Origin: Bradyrhizobium diazoefficiens
GTDB lineage: Bacteria > Pseudomonadota > Alphaproteobacteria > Rhizobiales > Xanthobacteraceae
Reading direction: 5' to 3'
Length of the DNA stretch: 64,000 bases
Assembly: GCF_016616425.1 (NCBI RefSeq)
Contig: NZ_CP067101.1
Span: 3,162,001-3,226,000, forward strand
Position 1 is the stretch's first letter. Each line of letters opens with the position of its first letter. Of the stretch, positions 40,266 to 47,820 are shown piece after piece. The notes beneath the pieces were generated by a model. It ran no database searches, had not been told where the DNA came from, and worked only from the letters and a program-made list of their open reading frames with translations. Position numbers and translations under genes: made by a program.

Positions 40266-40290
40266 AATGGCCCCGTCGTACGGGGCCATT
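40266..40290 (-). terminator. Hairpin terminator after the 45-aa gene
   Basis: AATGGCCCCGT and ACGGGGCCATT form an 11-bp perfect stem with loop CGT. The following - strand bases (TCTAATT) are moderately U-rich. Its presence supports the short gene upstream being a real transcription unit. Confidence 0.75.
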
Positions 40291-40356
40291 CATCAAAAGT
40301 AGCATGTGGATCGTTCTGCACCCACCGCGCTGCGTCGCAGCGCGGAAAGTAGCAGC

Positions 40357-40494
40357 TTACAGGCCGAAACGCGGCAGGTCGCCGTTGTGGTTCGAAATCT
40401 CGGCGCTGGCCATCAGAAAGCGGTCGACGGCGGCCAGAAGGCGGGCGAACAGCGAAGAGGAGGGGGCGAGGGCAACGGAAGCGGTCTTGGACAT
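40357..40494 (-). CDS. 45-aa protein in the oxalate regulon
   Basis: ATG at 40494 with AAGGGA upstream starts MSKTASVALAPSSSLFARLL, continuing AAVDRFLMASAEISNHNGDL and ending PRFGL. It has no signal peptide. An amphipathic helix (LFARLLAAVDRFLMASAEIS) and a polar tail are visible. It recalls other short unnamed rhizobial proteins ending NGDxPxFGL, which suggests a conserved family. A GntR-type operator lies 56 bp upstream and a terminator follows, so it is an independent member of the oxalate regulon. The role is unknown, possibly a membrane-associated or regulatory small protein. Confidence 0.6.
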   Translation of the reverse strand: MSKTASVALAPSSSLFARLLAAVDRFLMASAEISNHNGDLPRFGL

Positions 40495-40549
40495 CGGAAA
40501 TCCCTTTCTTGAGACGGTCAGTATTGCTGTCTCATTTCGAGGGCAATCT

Positions 40550-40566
40550 ATGTATACCAGATGCCA
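40550..40566 (-). promoter_or_regulatory. GntR-type operator, site 4 (45-aa gene)
   Basis: ATGTATACCAGATGCCA keeps the ATGCCA half and the ATACC core, with a weaker left half. A TGGACG -35-like element (40568-40573, - strand) lies one base away. Nothing else is recognised in 40567-40850, the rest of this 356-bp gap. Confidence 0.55.
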
Positions 40567-40850
40567 GCGTCCATGCCCGTGTTTGCATAGCAGCAAGTCA
40601 TCTATCGCATTGCAGCATAATGCCGGCTTAACGAGACCGTTTCGGACATAAAATTACCAATGCGCCGGCACGATCAGAGCATTCCCTCGCCGAAAGGCAC
40701 GAAAAAGCGGGCGGAATCGCCCGGCCGGACACGTGGATCGGGCAACGATGACCGTCAAGTTCCCGCCGCACTGCAACGGGCAGGCCCTTGGCATGGCAGT
40801 GCAAAGCCGCTAGTGGTCTGCCCCCTTCCAATCATCTGTCAGAGTGGTTC

Positions 40851-42182
40851 ATGTCGAGCGCCTCGCCCGCCGTCTCGATCGGCATCGATTTTGGCACCAG
40901 CAATACGGTTGTCGCCCTTGCGGCGGATGACCGCCGGGTCGAGGCCATCCGCTTCGATCATGGCGGACAGCGCCACAGCGTCTTCGTCTCGGCCCTGTGT
41001 TTCTGGGAGGACCGGCCGGGCGCCGGCGCTCAGGCCGAGGGTGGCCCCTGGGCGATCGAGCAGTTCCTCGAAGGCCGCCACGTCTACCGCTTCCTGCAGT
41101 CGTTCAAGACCTTCGCTGCGAGCAGCAGTTTCAACACCACCCAGGTGTTCCGGCAGCGCTTCAAGTTCGAGGACATTCTGGCAGCGTTCCTTCGGACATT
41201 GGCACGCCATGGCGGCGACAGGTTCGGCTTCGAGACGTCGACCATCACGGTCGGCCGCCCGGTGCGCTTCGCCGGCGGCAATCCCGACGAGGCGCTTGCG
41301 ATGCAGCGCTACCGCGCCGCCTTCGAGCGCCTGGGCGCCGGCCACGCGCGCTACGTCTACGAGCCCGTGGGCGCGGCATTCTCCTTTGCCCGCCGGCTGG
41401 AGCGCGATGCCACCGTGCTGGTTGCCGATTTCGGCGGCGGCACCAGCGATTTCTCGGTGATGCGCTTCTCGCGCGCGGGCGGTCGCCTGCGCGCCGAGCC
41501 GCTCGGCCACGCCGGTATCGGGATTGCCGGCGACACGTTCGATTACCGCATTGTCGACCACGTGGTCTCGCCGCGATTGGGCAAGGGCTCCAGCTTCCGC
41601 TCGTTCGACAAGGTGCTGCCGATCCCCAGCGGCCATTACGCCAACCTTGCGCGCTGGCATCAGCTGGCGATGATGAAGAGCAACGGCGATCTGCGCGAGC
41701 TGCGGGAGCTGGCGCGAACCGCGCTGAAGCCCGGTCTGCTCGAGGATTTCATCACCATCGTCGATCTCGATCTCGGCTTTTCGCTGTACCGCGCGGTGTC
41801 CGACGCCAAGGTCGCGCTGTCGGCGCACGAGGAGGTGGACTTCCGCTTCAGGGGCGGCGGGGTCGACATCGGTACGGCTATCACACGGAAGAACTTCGAA
41901 TCCTGGATTGCCGACGATATCGCCCGGCTGGGGGCCACCGTCGACAAGGTGCTGGGCGAAGCCGGCATCACCGCGCGCGAGGTAGAGAAGGTGTTCTTGA
42001 CCGGCGGCACATCCTTCGTGCCCGCCGTCCGAAAGCTGTTCGTAGAGCGCTTCGGCAACGAACGTCTGATGTCGGGCGACCAGTTCGAGTCGATCGCCTA
42101 TGGCCTTGCGCTGATCGGACATAGTCCCGATCCGGACCGGTGGACCGCAAGCGGCGGACTTGAATCGGCCGCGGGGGTGTAG
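40851..42182 (+). CDS. Hsp70-family protein (YegD-like)
   Basis: A 443-residue actin-fold ATPase. Phosphate 1 motif is SIGIDFGTSNTVVALAAD, phosphate 2 is VADFGGGTSDFSVMRFS, the connecting segment is YVYEPVGAAFSFARRL, and the adenosine motif is KVFLTGGTSFVPAVRKLF. The substrate-binding domain and lid of DnaK are absent, which is the YegD type of Hsp70-like protein. The client or role is not established for this group. The ATG at 40851 is chosen at the start of Hsp70 similarity. It has no evident operon partner. Confidence 0.92.
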   Translation: MSSASPAVSIGIDFGTSNTVVALAADDRRVEAIRFDHGGQRHSVFVSALCFWEDRPGAGAQAEGGPWAIEQFLEGRHVYRFLQSFKTFAASSSFNTTQVFRQRFKFEDILAAFLRTLARHGGDRFGFETSTITVGRPVRFAGGNPDEALAMQRYRAAFERLGAGHARYVYEPVGAAFSFARRLERDATVLVADFGGGTSDFSVMRFSRAGGRLRAEPLGHAGIGIAGDTFDYRIVDHVVSPRLGKGSSFRSFDKVLPIPSGHYANLARWHQLAMMKSNGDLRELRELARTALKPGLLEDFITIVDLDLGFSLYRAVSDAKVALSAHEEVDFRFRGGGVDIGTAITRKNFESWIADDIARLGATVDKVLGEAGITAREVEKVFLTGGTSFVPAVRKLFVERFGNERLMSGDQFESIAYGLALIGHSPDPDRWTASGGLESAAGV

Positions 42183-42261
42183 GCGCGCGATCGGGCAGCC
42201 ACCTCAGGACTCCCGCGTCATCAGCGCGCGATGTTGCAGCAATCGTTCCCCGGTCCGAATC

Positions 42262-42275
42262 TTGACTTAAATCAA
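42262..42275. promoter_or_regulatory. FNR/FixK-type box before the DUF3551 gene
   Basis: TTGACTTAAATCAA fits TTGA-N6-TCAA and lies 54 bp before the ATG at 42330, so a class II promoter start about 41 bp from the box centre would be suitably placed. Binding by FixK2 or FnrN is inferred. Confidence 0.55.
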
Positions 42276-42329
42276 TGGTGATTGACGCTGTCGTGCTGGT
42301 CGGTCCAAGATCCCGAAAGAGGTCTCGAG

Positions 42330-42593
42330 ATGCGCTTGCTTTACTGGATGCTCCTGGCGGCCGCGGCGATTCTCGCGGTTGCCCCGGCTATGGCTCAACG
42401 CTACGACCCGCGTTACCCGGTGTGCCTTCAGTCGTGGCACGATAAGGGGCTCGTCGTCATCGACTGTAGCTATACTTCAATTGATCAGTGCCGGATGACG
42501 GCTTCAGGACTCTCTGCCATGTGCCTGGAGAATCCATATTGGCGCGGATTGCCGAGCCAGAATCCCGAGCGGCGGCAATACCGCGTCAACTAG
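42330..42593 (+). CDS. DUF3551 domain-containing secreted protein
   Basis: An 87-residue protein with signal peptide MRLLYWMLLAAAAILAVAPA (cleavage after AMA) and the DUF3551 core YPVCLQSWHDKGLVVIDCSY, then TSIDQCRMTASGLSAMCLEN with PYW. Four cysteines probably form two disulfides. The family is abundant in Bradyrhizobium and uncharacterised. A FixK-type box upstream suggests low-oxygen expression. A terminator follows the stop. Confidence 0.88.
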   Translation: MRLLYWMLLAAAAILAVAPAMAQRYDPRYPVCLQSWHDKGLVVIDCSYTSIDQCRMTASGLSAMCLENPYWRGLPSQNPERRQYRVN

Positions 42594-42613
42594 AGATACG
42601 CCTCCATCCAAAG

Positions 42614-42639
42614 AGGCCGCCGAACCAGGCGGCCTTTTT
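42614..42639 (+). terminator. Rho-independent terminator after the DUF3551 gene
   Basis: AGGCCGCC and GGCGGCCT form an 8-bp stem with loop GAACCA, followed by TTTTT. It lies between convergent genes. Confidence 0.88.
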
Positions 42640-42671
42640 GGCTTCGAGGAGTGGCTTGTCGCGGCTGCGCT

Positions 42672-43115
42672 CTATTGATTGATCTCCGGTTCAACCAGCT
42701 TCGCCAGATTACGCAGCGATTCCTGCCAGCCGAGATAGCAGGCCTCCGGCGGAATAACGTCGGGGATGCCGGCCTGAGTGATGTCGATCTCGGTGCCGAC
42801 CGAGACCTTCTTCAGGATCACGGTCACCTGAATTTCGCCGGGCAGATTGGGATCGTCGAACTTGTCGGTGTAGCGGAGACGTTCGCCCGGCACGAGCTCG
42901 AGATATTCGCCGCCGAACGAATGGCTGTTGCCGGTCGTGAAATTCCGGAACGACATCTTGAACGTGCCGCCGACCTTGGGCTCGAAATGATGCACGGTGC
43001 AGGTGAAGCCGTTCGGCGGAAGCCATTTCGCCATCGCATCAGCCTCCAGGAAGGCGCGATAGACCTTCTCCGGGCTGGTGGCGAGAACGCGGTGCAGGCG
43101 GACAGTGCTGGGCAT
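42672..43115 (-). CDS. SRPBCC (AHSA1-type) domain protein
   Basis: 147 residues of START/Bet v1 fold: RLHRVLATSPEKVYRAFLEA with MAKWLPPNGFTCTVHHFEPK at the front and IPPEACYLGWQESLRNLAKL at the C-terminal helix. These are hallmarks of the activator of Hsp90 ATPase (AHSA1)-like group of small ligand-binding proteins. GAGGATAACGATC precedes the ATG at 43115. Function unknown. No regulator (usually an ArsR gene) is adjacent. Confidence 0.88.
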   Translation of the reverse strand: MPSTVRLHRVLATSPEKVYRAFLEADAMAKWLPPNGFTCTVHHFEPKVGGTFKMSFRNFTTGNSHSFGGEYLELVPGERLRYTDKFDDPNLPGEIQVTVILKKVSVGTEIDITQAGIPDVIPPEACYLGWQESLRNLAKLVEPEINQ

Positions 43116-43294
43116 GATCGTTATCCTCAGTGATTGATGGGCTCGAGTTTGGCGTCTGTGGCCCATTCATGTCACGAGGACGACCGGGACGCCGTCGATC
43201 CGACAGGCGGCTTGGATTTTTTTGGCGGCTGTCCGGCTGCTGCGATCGTTCGGCGCACCGGCCCGTATCCATCGGAATTACGGATGGAAGCGCC

Positions 43295-43479
43295 ATGCGT
43301 CTCGACCTGGATTTGCTTCATGCCTTCGTGCATCAGCCGTTCCGCCCGGCACGCGGCCTTACGTGCAGGACGATCTGCCCGCGATGCCGGACGCCGAGTT
43401 CAGCATCCTGCCGCCACGGCCCAATGAGACGAGGCTCGTCGGCGATGTCAGGCGTCTTCTGGTCGAGCAATTCACGTGA
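43295..43479 (+). pseudogene. Possible remnant of a LysR-type regulator gene with a large internal deletion
   Basis: ATG at 43295 starts MRLDLDLLHAFV, the beginning of many LysR regulators, but after about 15 codons the reading shifts. In the next frame the sequence runs LPAMPDAEFSILPPRPNETR then LVGDVRRLLVEQFT and stop, which resembles a regulator C-terminus. About 250 residues of a normal LTTR would be missing. Apart from this and the terminator at 43496, the gap between 43116 and 43542 shows nothing else. Confidence 0.4.
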
Positions 43480-43495
43480 CGTGATCGCCAAAGCA

Positions 43496-43521
43496 AAAGG
43501 CCGCCGAAACCGGCGGCCTTT
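43496..43521 (-). terminator. Rho-independent terminator after frc
   Basis: AAAGGCCGCCG and CGGCGGCCTTT form an 11-bp stem with a four-base loop; the - strand continues TTTTGCTTT. It ends the gntR-oxc-frc transcription unit. Confidence 0.9.
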
Positions 43522-43542
43522 CGTCTTCTCTGATAGAGCCGC

Positions 43543-44820
43543 TTACTCCGCGGCCTGCTTCTGCGGCGGATCGAGCGCGCCGGACTTGTGGATCTCGGCG
43601 ACCTGGTGATCGCTGAAGCCGAGCACAGAGCGCAGGATCTCATCGGTGTGCTCGCCGAGCAGCGGGGAGCGCTGCACGTCGCTCGGGGAGTCCGACAGCT
43701 TGATCGGGTTGCCGACGGAGATGTACTTGCCGCGGGTGGGGTGGTCGACCTCGACCACGGTGCCGGTGGCGCGCAGCGACTGGTCCTCGGCGATCTCCTT
43801 CATCGACAGGATCGGGCCGCAGGGGATGTCGTCCTTGTTGAGGATCTCCATCGCCTCGAACTTGGTCTTGGTCATCGTCCACTGCTCGATGCGAGAAAAA
43901 ATCTCGTTGAGGCGCGGCAGGCGGGCCGCCGGCTTGGCGTAGTTCGGATCGGTCTTCCAGGTGGGCTCGCCGATCACGTCGCAGATCTTCTCCCAGACCG
44001 GGGCCTGGGTGATGAAGTAGATATAGGCGTTGGGATCGGTCTCCCAGCCCTTGCACTTCAGGATGCGGCCGGGCTGGCCGCCGCCGGAATCGTTGCCGGC
44101 GCGCGGCACGGCATCGCCGAACGGAATGCCTTCGCCGAACTGGCTGTATTCCTTCAGGGGGCCATGGGCGAGACGCTGCTGGTCGCGCAGCTTGACGCGG
44201 GCGAGGTTGAGCACGCCGTCCTGCATCGCGGCAGTGACGCGCTGGCCCTTGCCCGAATGGGTGCGGTGGTAGAGCGCGGTGACGATGCCGAGCGCCAGGT
44301 GCAGGCCGGTGCCGCTGTCGCCGATCTGCGCGCCGGTGACGAGCGGAAGGCCGTCGCGGAAGCCGGTGGTCGAGGCGGCGCCTCCGGTGCACTGCGCGAC
44401 GTTCTCATAGACCTTGCAGTCCTCGTACGGGCCGGGACCAAAGCCCTTGATCGAGGCGACGATCATCTTCGGGTTGATCTGTTGGATCTTCTCCCAGGGG
44501 AAGCCCATGCGGTCGAGCACGCCGGGGCCAAAATTCTCCACCAGCACGTCGCATTTCTTGATCAGCTCGGTGAGGACTTCCTTGCCCTTGGGGTTCTTGG
44601 TGTCGAGCGTGATCGAGCGCTTGTTGTGGTTGAGCATGGTGAAATACAGGCTGTCCACATTCGGGATGTCCTGCAGCTGGCCGCGGGTGATGTCACCCAC
44701 GCCAGGACGCTCCACCTTGATCACGTCGGCACCGAACCATGCCAGCAGCTGCGTGCAGGTCGGGCCGGACTGGACGTGGGTGAAGTCGAGAATGCGAACG
44801 CCCTCGAGCGCTTTGGTCAT
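43543..44820 (-). CDS. frc: Formyl-CoA:oxalate CoA-transferase Frc
   Basis: A 425-residue class III CoA-transferase that moves CoA from formyl-CoA to oxalate, giving oxalyl-CoA and formate. The N-terminus [20 protein letters not shown] is typical, and Asp168 in [11 protein letters not shown] corresponds to the catalytic aspartate. The Gly-rich active-site loop is [13 protein letters not shown], and [20 protein letters not shown] is a Frc signature. Pairing with oxc, read in the same direction 150 bp upstream, makes the assignment to oxalate firm rather than to another CaiB-like acid. A terminator follows the stop by about 20 bp. Confidence 0.96.
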   Translation of the reverse strand: MTKALEGVRILDFTHVQSGPTCTQLLAWFGADVIKVERPGVGDITRGQLQDIPNVDSLYFTMLNHNKRSITLDTKNPKGKEVLTELIKKCDVLVENFGPGVLDRMGFPWEKIQQINPKMIVASIKGFGPGPYEDCKVYENVAQCTGGAASTTGFRDGLPLVTGAQIGDSGTGLHLALGIVTALYHRTHSGKGQRVTAAMQDGVLNLARVKLRDQQRLAHGPLKEYSQFGEGIPFGDAVPRAGNDSGGGQPGRILKCKGWETDPNAYIYFITQAPVWEKICDVIGEPTWKTDPNYAKPAARLPRLNEIFSRIEQWTMTKTKFEAMEILNKDDIPCGPILSMKEIAEDQSLRATGTVVEVDHPTRGKYISVGNPIKLSDSPSDVQRSPLLGEHTDEILRSVLGFSDHQVAEIHKSGALDPPQKQAAE

Positions 44821-44848
44821 CGTGTTGCTCCTATTACCACTCTGTTTC

Positions 44849-44963
44849 CGTCATGCCCGCGAAGGCGGGCATCCAGTATTCGCTGTCGTCTCGGTCGGGC
44901 TCAGTGCTCGCCGCAATAGATGGTCCGGCGAATACTGGATTCCCCGCCTGCGCGGGGAATGAC
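44849..44963. repeat. Palindromic repeat between oxc and frc
   Basis: CGTCATGCCCGCGAAGGCGG with ATCCAGTATTCGC on the left pairs with GCGAATACTGGAT and CCCGCCTGCGCGGGGAATGAC on the right. This is a Bradyrhizobium-type element nearly filling the 149-bp intercistronic gap of the oxc-frc unit, so in the operon transcript it should fold into a long stem. Confidence 0.8.
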
Positions 44964-44969
44964 CCGGAC

Positions 44970-46703
44970 TTACTTCTTCTTCTGCAGGACGCTCTGCGGA
45001 TTGAGGTTGCCGATGCGGCCGCTCTCGGAACCTGCGGCGGGATCGATCACTGCATTGATGAGCGTCGGCTTGCCCGAGGCCATCGCCTCGTTGACGGCGC
45101 GCTTCAGTTCATCCGGCGAAGTCGCGTTCACGCCAACGCCGCCGAAGGCTTCCATCATCTTGTCGTAGCGCGCGCCCTTGACGAACACCGTCGTCGCCGG
45201 ATCGCCGTTGGCACCGTTGACGTCGGTGCCGCGATAAATGCCGTCATTGTTGAAGATGACGACGCAAATCGGCAAATTGTAGCGGCAGATGGTCTCGACC
45301 TCCATGCCGGAGAAGCCGAAGGCCGAGTCACCTTCCACCGCCAGCACGGGATGGCCGGTCTCGAGCGCGGCCGCAATCGCCTGGCCCATGCCGATGCCCA
45401 TCACGCCCCAGGTACCGACGTCGAGGCGCTTGCGCGGGCGGTACATGTCGATGACGCCGCGGGCGAGGTCGAGCGTGTTGGCGCCCTCGTTGACGAGGAT
45501 CGCGTCGGGGTGGTTCTTGATCACGTTCTTCAGCACGCCGAGCGCGCCGTGATAGTCCATCGGCGACTTGTTGTTCATGAGCTTCGGCGCCATCTTGGCG
45601 ACGTTCTCTTCGCGTTTGGACGAAATTGCCTTGGTCCATTCGGCGGGCGGAGCGGTCCAGCCCGACCCCATCGCCTGGTTGAACGCCGCGACCACCGAGC
45701 CGATGTCGCCGACCACGGGCGCGACGATCTCGACGTTGGAGTCCATCTCCTTCGGCTCGATGTCGACCTGGATAAACTTCTTGGGCGCTTCGCCCCAGCT
45801 CTTGCCCTTGCCGTGCGACAGCAGCCAGTTCAGCCGCGCGCCGATCAGCATGACGACGTCGGATTCTTTCAGCACCGTCGAGCGAGCCGCGCCGGCGCAT
45901 TGCGGATGGGTGTCGGGCAGCAGGCCCTTGGCCATGCTCATGGGGAGGAACGGCACGCCGCTCTTCTCGACGAAGCTTTTGATCTCTTCGTCGGCCTGCG
46001 CGTAGGCTGCGCCCTTGCCGAGGATGATGAGCGGACGCTTTGCGCCCTTGAGCACGTCGAGCGCGCGCTTGACCGAGGCGGGCGAGGGAATCTGCGCGGG
46101 CGCGGCATCAATCACCTTGACCAGCGATTTCCGGCCCGCGTCTGCGTTCATCACCTGGCCGAACAGCTTTGCCGGCAGGTCGAGATAGACGCCGCCTGGA
46201 CGGCCCGAGACCGCGGCGCGGATGGCGCGGGCGAAACCGATGCCGATGTCCTGGGCGTGCAGCACGCGATAGGCCGCCTTGCACAGCGGCTTTGCGACCG
46301 CGAGCTGGTCCATTTCCTCGTAGTCGCCCTGCTGGAGGTCGACGATCTCGCGCTCGGAGGAGCCCGAGACAAGGATCATCGGGTAGCAGTTGGTGGTGGC
46401 ATGGGCGAGCGCAGTGAGGCCGTTGAGAAAGCCGGGCGCCGAGACCGTGAGGCAGACGCCGGGCTTCTTGGTGAGGTAGCCGGCGATGCCCGCGGCATAG
46501 CCGGCGTTCTGCTCGTGACGGAAGGAGATCACGCGAATGCCTTCGGCCTGCGCCATGCGGCCCAAATCCGTGATCGGGATGCCCGGCACATTATAGATGG
46601 TGTTGATGCCGTTCAGCTTGAGCGCGTCGATGACGAGATGGAAGCCATCCGTCAGTTCCTGCTCGGTGCCCGGTGCTTCGGACTTGGTCGCGGTGTTCAG
46701 CAT
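44970..46703 (-). CDS. oxc: Oxalyl-CoA decarboxylase Oxc
   Basis: A 577-residue TPP enzyme that decarboxylates oxalyl-CoA to formyl-CoA. Cofactor Glu64 lies in [20 protein letters not shown]; the middle domain binds nucleotide ([15 protein letters not shown]); the TPP/Mg motif is [16 protein letters not shown] followed by [31 protein letters not shown] and [13 protein letters not shown] are typical of oxalyl-CoA decarboxylase. It is preceded by GGGAGA. It follows gntR by 73 bp and precedes frc, so all three probably share the operator-controlled promoter at 47565-47590. Confidence 0.96.
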   Translation of the reverse strand: MLNTATKSEAPGTEQELTDGFHLVIDALKLNGINTIYNVPGIPITDLGRMAQAEGIRVISFRHEQNAGYAAGIAGYLTKKPGVCLTVSAPGFLNGLTALAHATTNCYPMILVSGSSEREIVDLQQGDYEEMDQLAVAKPLCKAAYRVLHAQDIGIGFARAIRAAVSGRPGGVYLDLPAKLFGQVMNADAGRKSLVKVIDAAPAQIPSPASVKRALDVLKGAKRPLIILGKGAAYAQADEEIKSFVEKSGVPFLPMSMAKGLLPDTHPQCAGAARSTVLKESDVVMLIGARLNWLLSHGKGKSWGEAPKKFIQVDIEPKEMDSNVEIVAPVVGDIGSVVAAFNQAMGSGWTAPPAEWTKAISSKREENVAKMAPKLMNNKSPMDYHGALGVLKNVIKNHPDAILVNEGANTLDLARGVIDMYRPRKRLDVGTWGVMGIGMGQAIAAALETGHPVLAVEGDSAFGFSGMEVETICRYNLPICVVIFNNDGIYRGTDVNGANGDPATTVFVKGARYDKMMEAFGGVGVNATSPDELKRAVNEAMASGKPTLINAVIDPAAGSESGRIGNLNPQSVLQKKK

Positions 46704-46776
46704 GGGCCTTGTCTCCCTGGTCTCAAGTAGTGGGGCGAGTTTTTCGCCCTTCTGGTGAACGTTGTTAGGTAATGAG

Positions 46777-47508
46777 CTACGTGAACAGTTCCTGGCCGTG
46801 TGCTTCGACGTAGGCGGCAAGGCCGAGCGTGTGGTCGCGGGCGCGCTTCTCGGCGAGCTCGGTGTCGCGCGCCTCCAGTGCTTCGATGATGCCGAGATGC
46901 TCGGGCAGCGAGGTCGCGGTGCGATCCTTGCGTCCGATGGTCAGCTGGCGATAGCCCCGCACGTGCAGCAGCAGGTCGTTGGTGAGGTCGACTAGCACCG
47001 GCGATTCCGACAGCGAGATCAGCGCCTGGTGGAAGGCGATGTTGGCGCGCGAATATTCCTCGACGTGATCCTGTGGCAGGCGGTCCTTGCCGAAATCCTT
47101 GAAGTAGTCGCGCAGCGCCGTGATGTCCTTCTTGCGCGCGGTGGTGGTGATGAGGCGCGCGGCCATGCTCTCCAGTGCCGCCCAGGCGCGGATCATGTCG
47201 ACGATCTCGCTCTTGGTCCTGCGCACCACCATGATGCCGCGGCGTGGCACCGTCTTCACGAAGCCGTCCTGCTCGAGCATCGCGATGGCTTCGCGGATCG
47301 GCGTGCGGCTGACGCCCAGGCGTTCGGATAGCGCGCGCTCGTCGAGCATCACCGGCTCGGGCGTCGAGTAGATGTCCATCTTGAGGATGGCTTCTTTCAA
47401 GGCGTCATACGCCTTGTTCTTGAAGCTGCTCTCCGGGGCAATACGAACGATTGCGATATCTGCCTCGGCCATGTTCGGCAACGCCTTGGTTGGTTTCCGC
47501 AGTGACAC
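46777..47508 (-). CDS. GntR-family (FadR/FCD) regulator of the oxalate genes
   Basis: A 243-residue regulator: winged helix at about 30-90 ([39 protein letters not shown]) and an all-helical FCD effector domain ([40 protein letters not shown]) with the metal-site histidines of that fold. GTG 47508 is chosen because GGAGGAG lies seven bases upstream; an ATG at 47472 is an alternative. A perfect 17-bp palindrome lies 57 bp upstream. Repression of oxalate genes, relieved by an oxalate-pathway intermediate, is inferred. Confidence 0.92.
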   Translation of the reverse strand: MSLRKPTKALPNMAEADIAIVRIAPESSFKNKAYDALKEAILKMDIYSTPEPVMLDERALSERLGVSRTPIREAIAMLEQDGFVKTVPRRGIMVVRRTKSEIVDMIRAWAALESMAARLITTTARKKDITALRDYFKDFGKDRLPQDHVEEYSRANIAFHQALISLSESPVLVDLTNDLLLHVRGYRQLTIGRKDRTATSLPEHLGIIEALEARDTELAEKRARDHTLGLAAYVEAHGQELFT

Positions 47509-47564
47509 GACGAATCTCCTCCAGTGGGAGTCGTCTTTTACAGGAAGATTGACAGGAAAGTTTT

Positions 47565-47581
47565 TGGCATACCACATGCCA
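47565..47581 (-). promoter_or_regulatory. GntR operator, site 5 (gntR-oxc-frc)
   Basis: TGGCATACCACATGCCA is a perfect TGGCAT-N5-ATGCCA palindrome. A consensus -35 TTGACA (47585-47590, - strand) is three bases away, so the operator occupies the -35/-10 spacer of the leftward promoter. Confidence 0.75.
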
Positions 47582-47645
47582 GAATGTCAAGCTGCCCATT
47601 TTTTGCAGCATTCCAATAGGCGTGGCGGCTTGACAAGTTGGCTTC

Positions 47646-47662
47646 TGGCATACCAAATGCCA
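47646..47662 (+). promoter_or_regulatory. GntR operator, site 6 (NDP-forming acyl-CoA synthetase)
   Basis: TGGCATACCAAATGCCA is a second perfect copy, 80 bp from site 5, with TTGACA at 47630-47635 (+ strand) ten bases before it. The two sites form a divergent control region. Beyond these sites nothing is recognised in the 312-bp gap. Confidence 0.75.
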
Positions 47663-47820
47663 TAGCCAGCCATTTTTGATCCAGGGCGGCGGGGTAAACT
47701 CGGCTCTAGGCCGCTCCGTTCCGCGACATGGACCAGAGCGCGGCCAATGGCAAGCATCACGGGCAGCCGCTAACCACGCGCGCTTTGAAAAGAACGAACT
47801 GAGGTCAAGGGAGAAGCCAC

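Noticed and set aside
44853..46730. 625-codon open frame on the + strand opposite oxc
   Set aside because: Shadow of the oxalyl-CoA decarboxylase gene; composition is artefactual and no ribosome binding site or family motif is seen.
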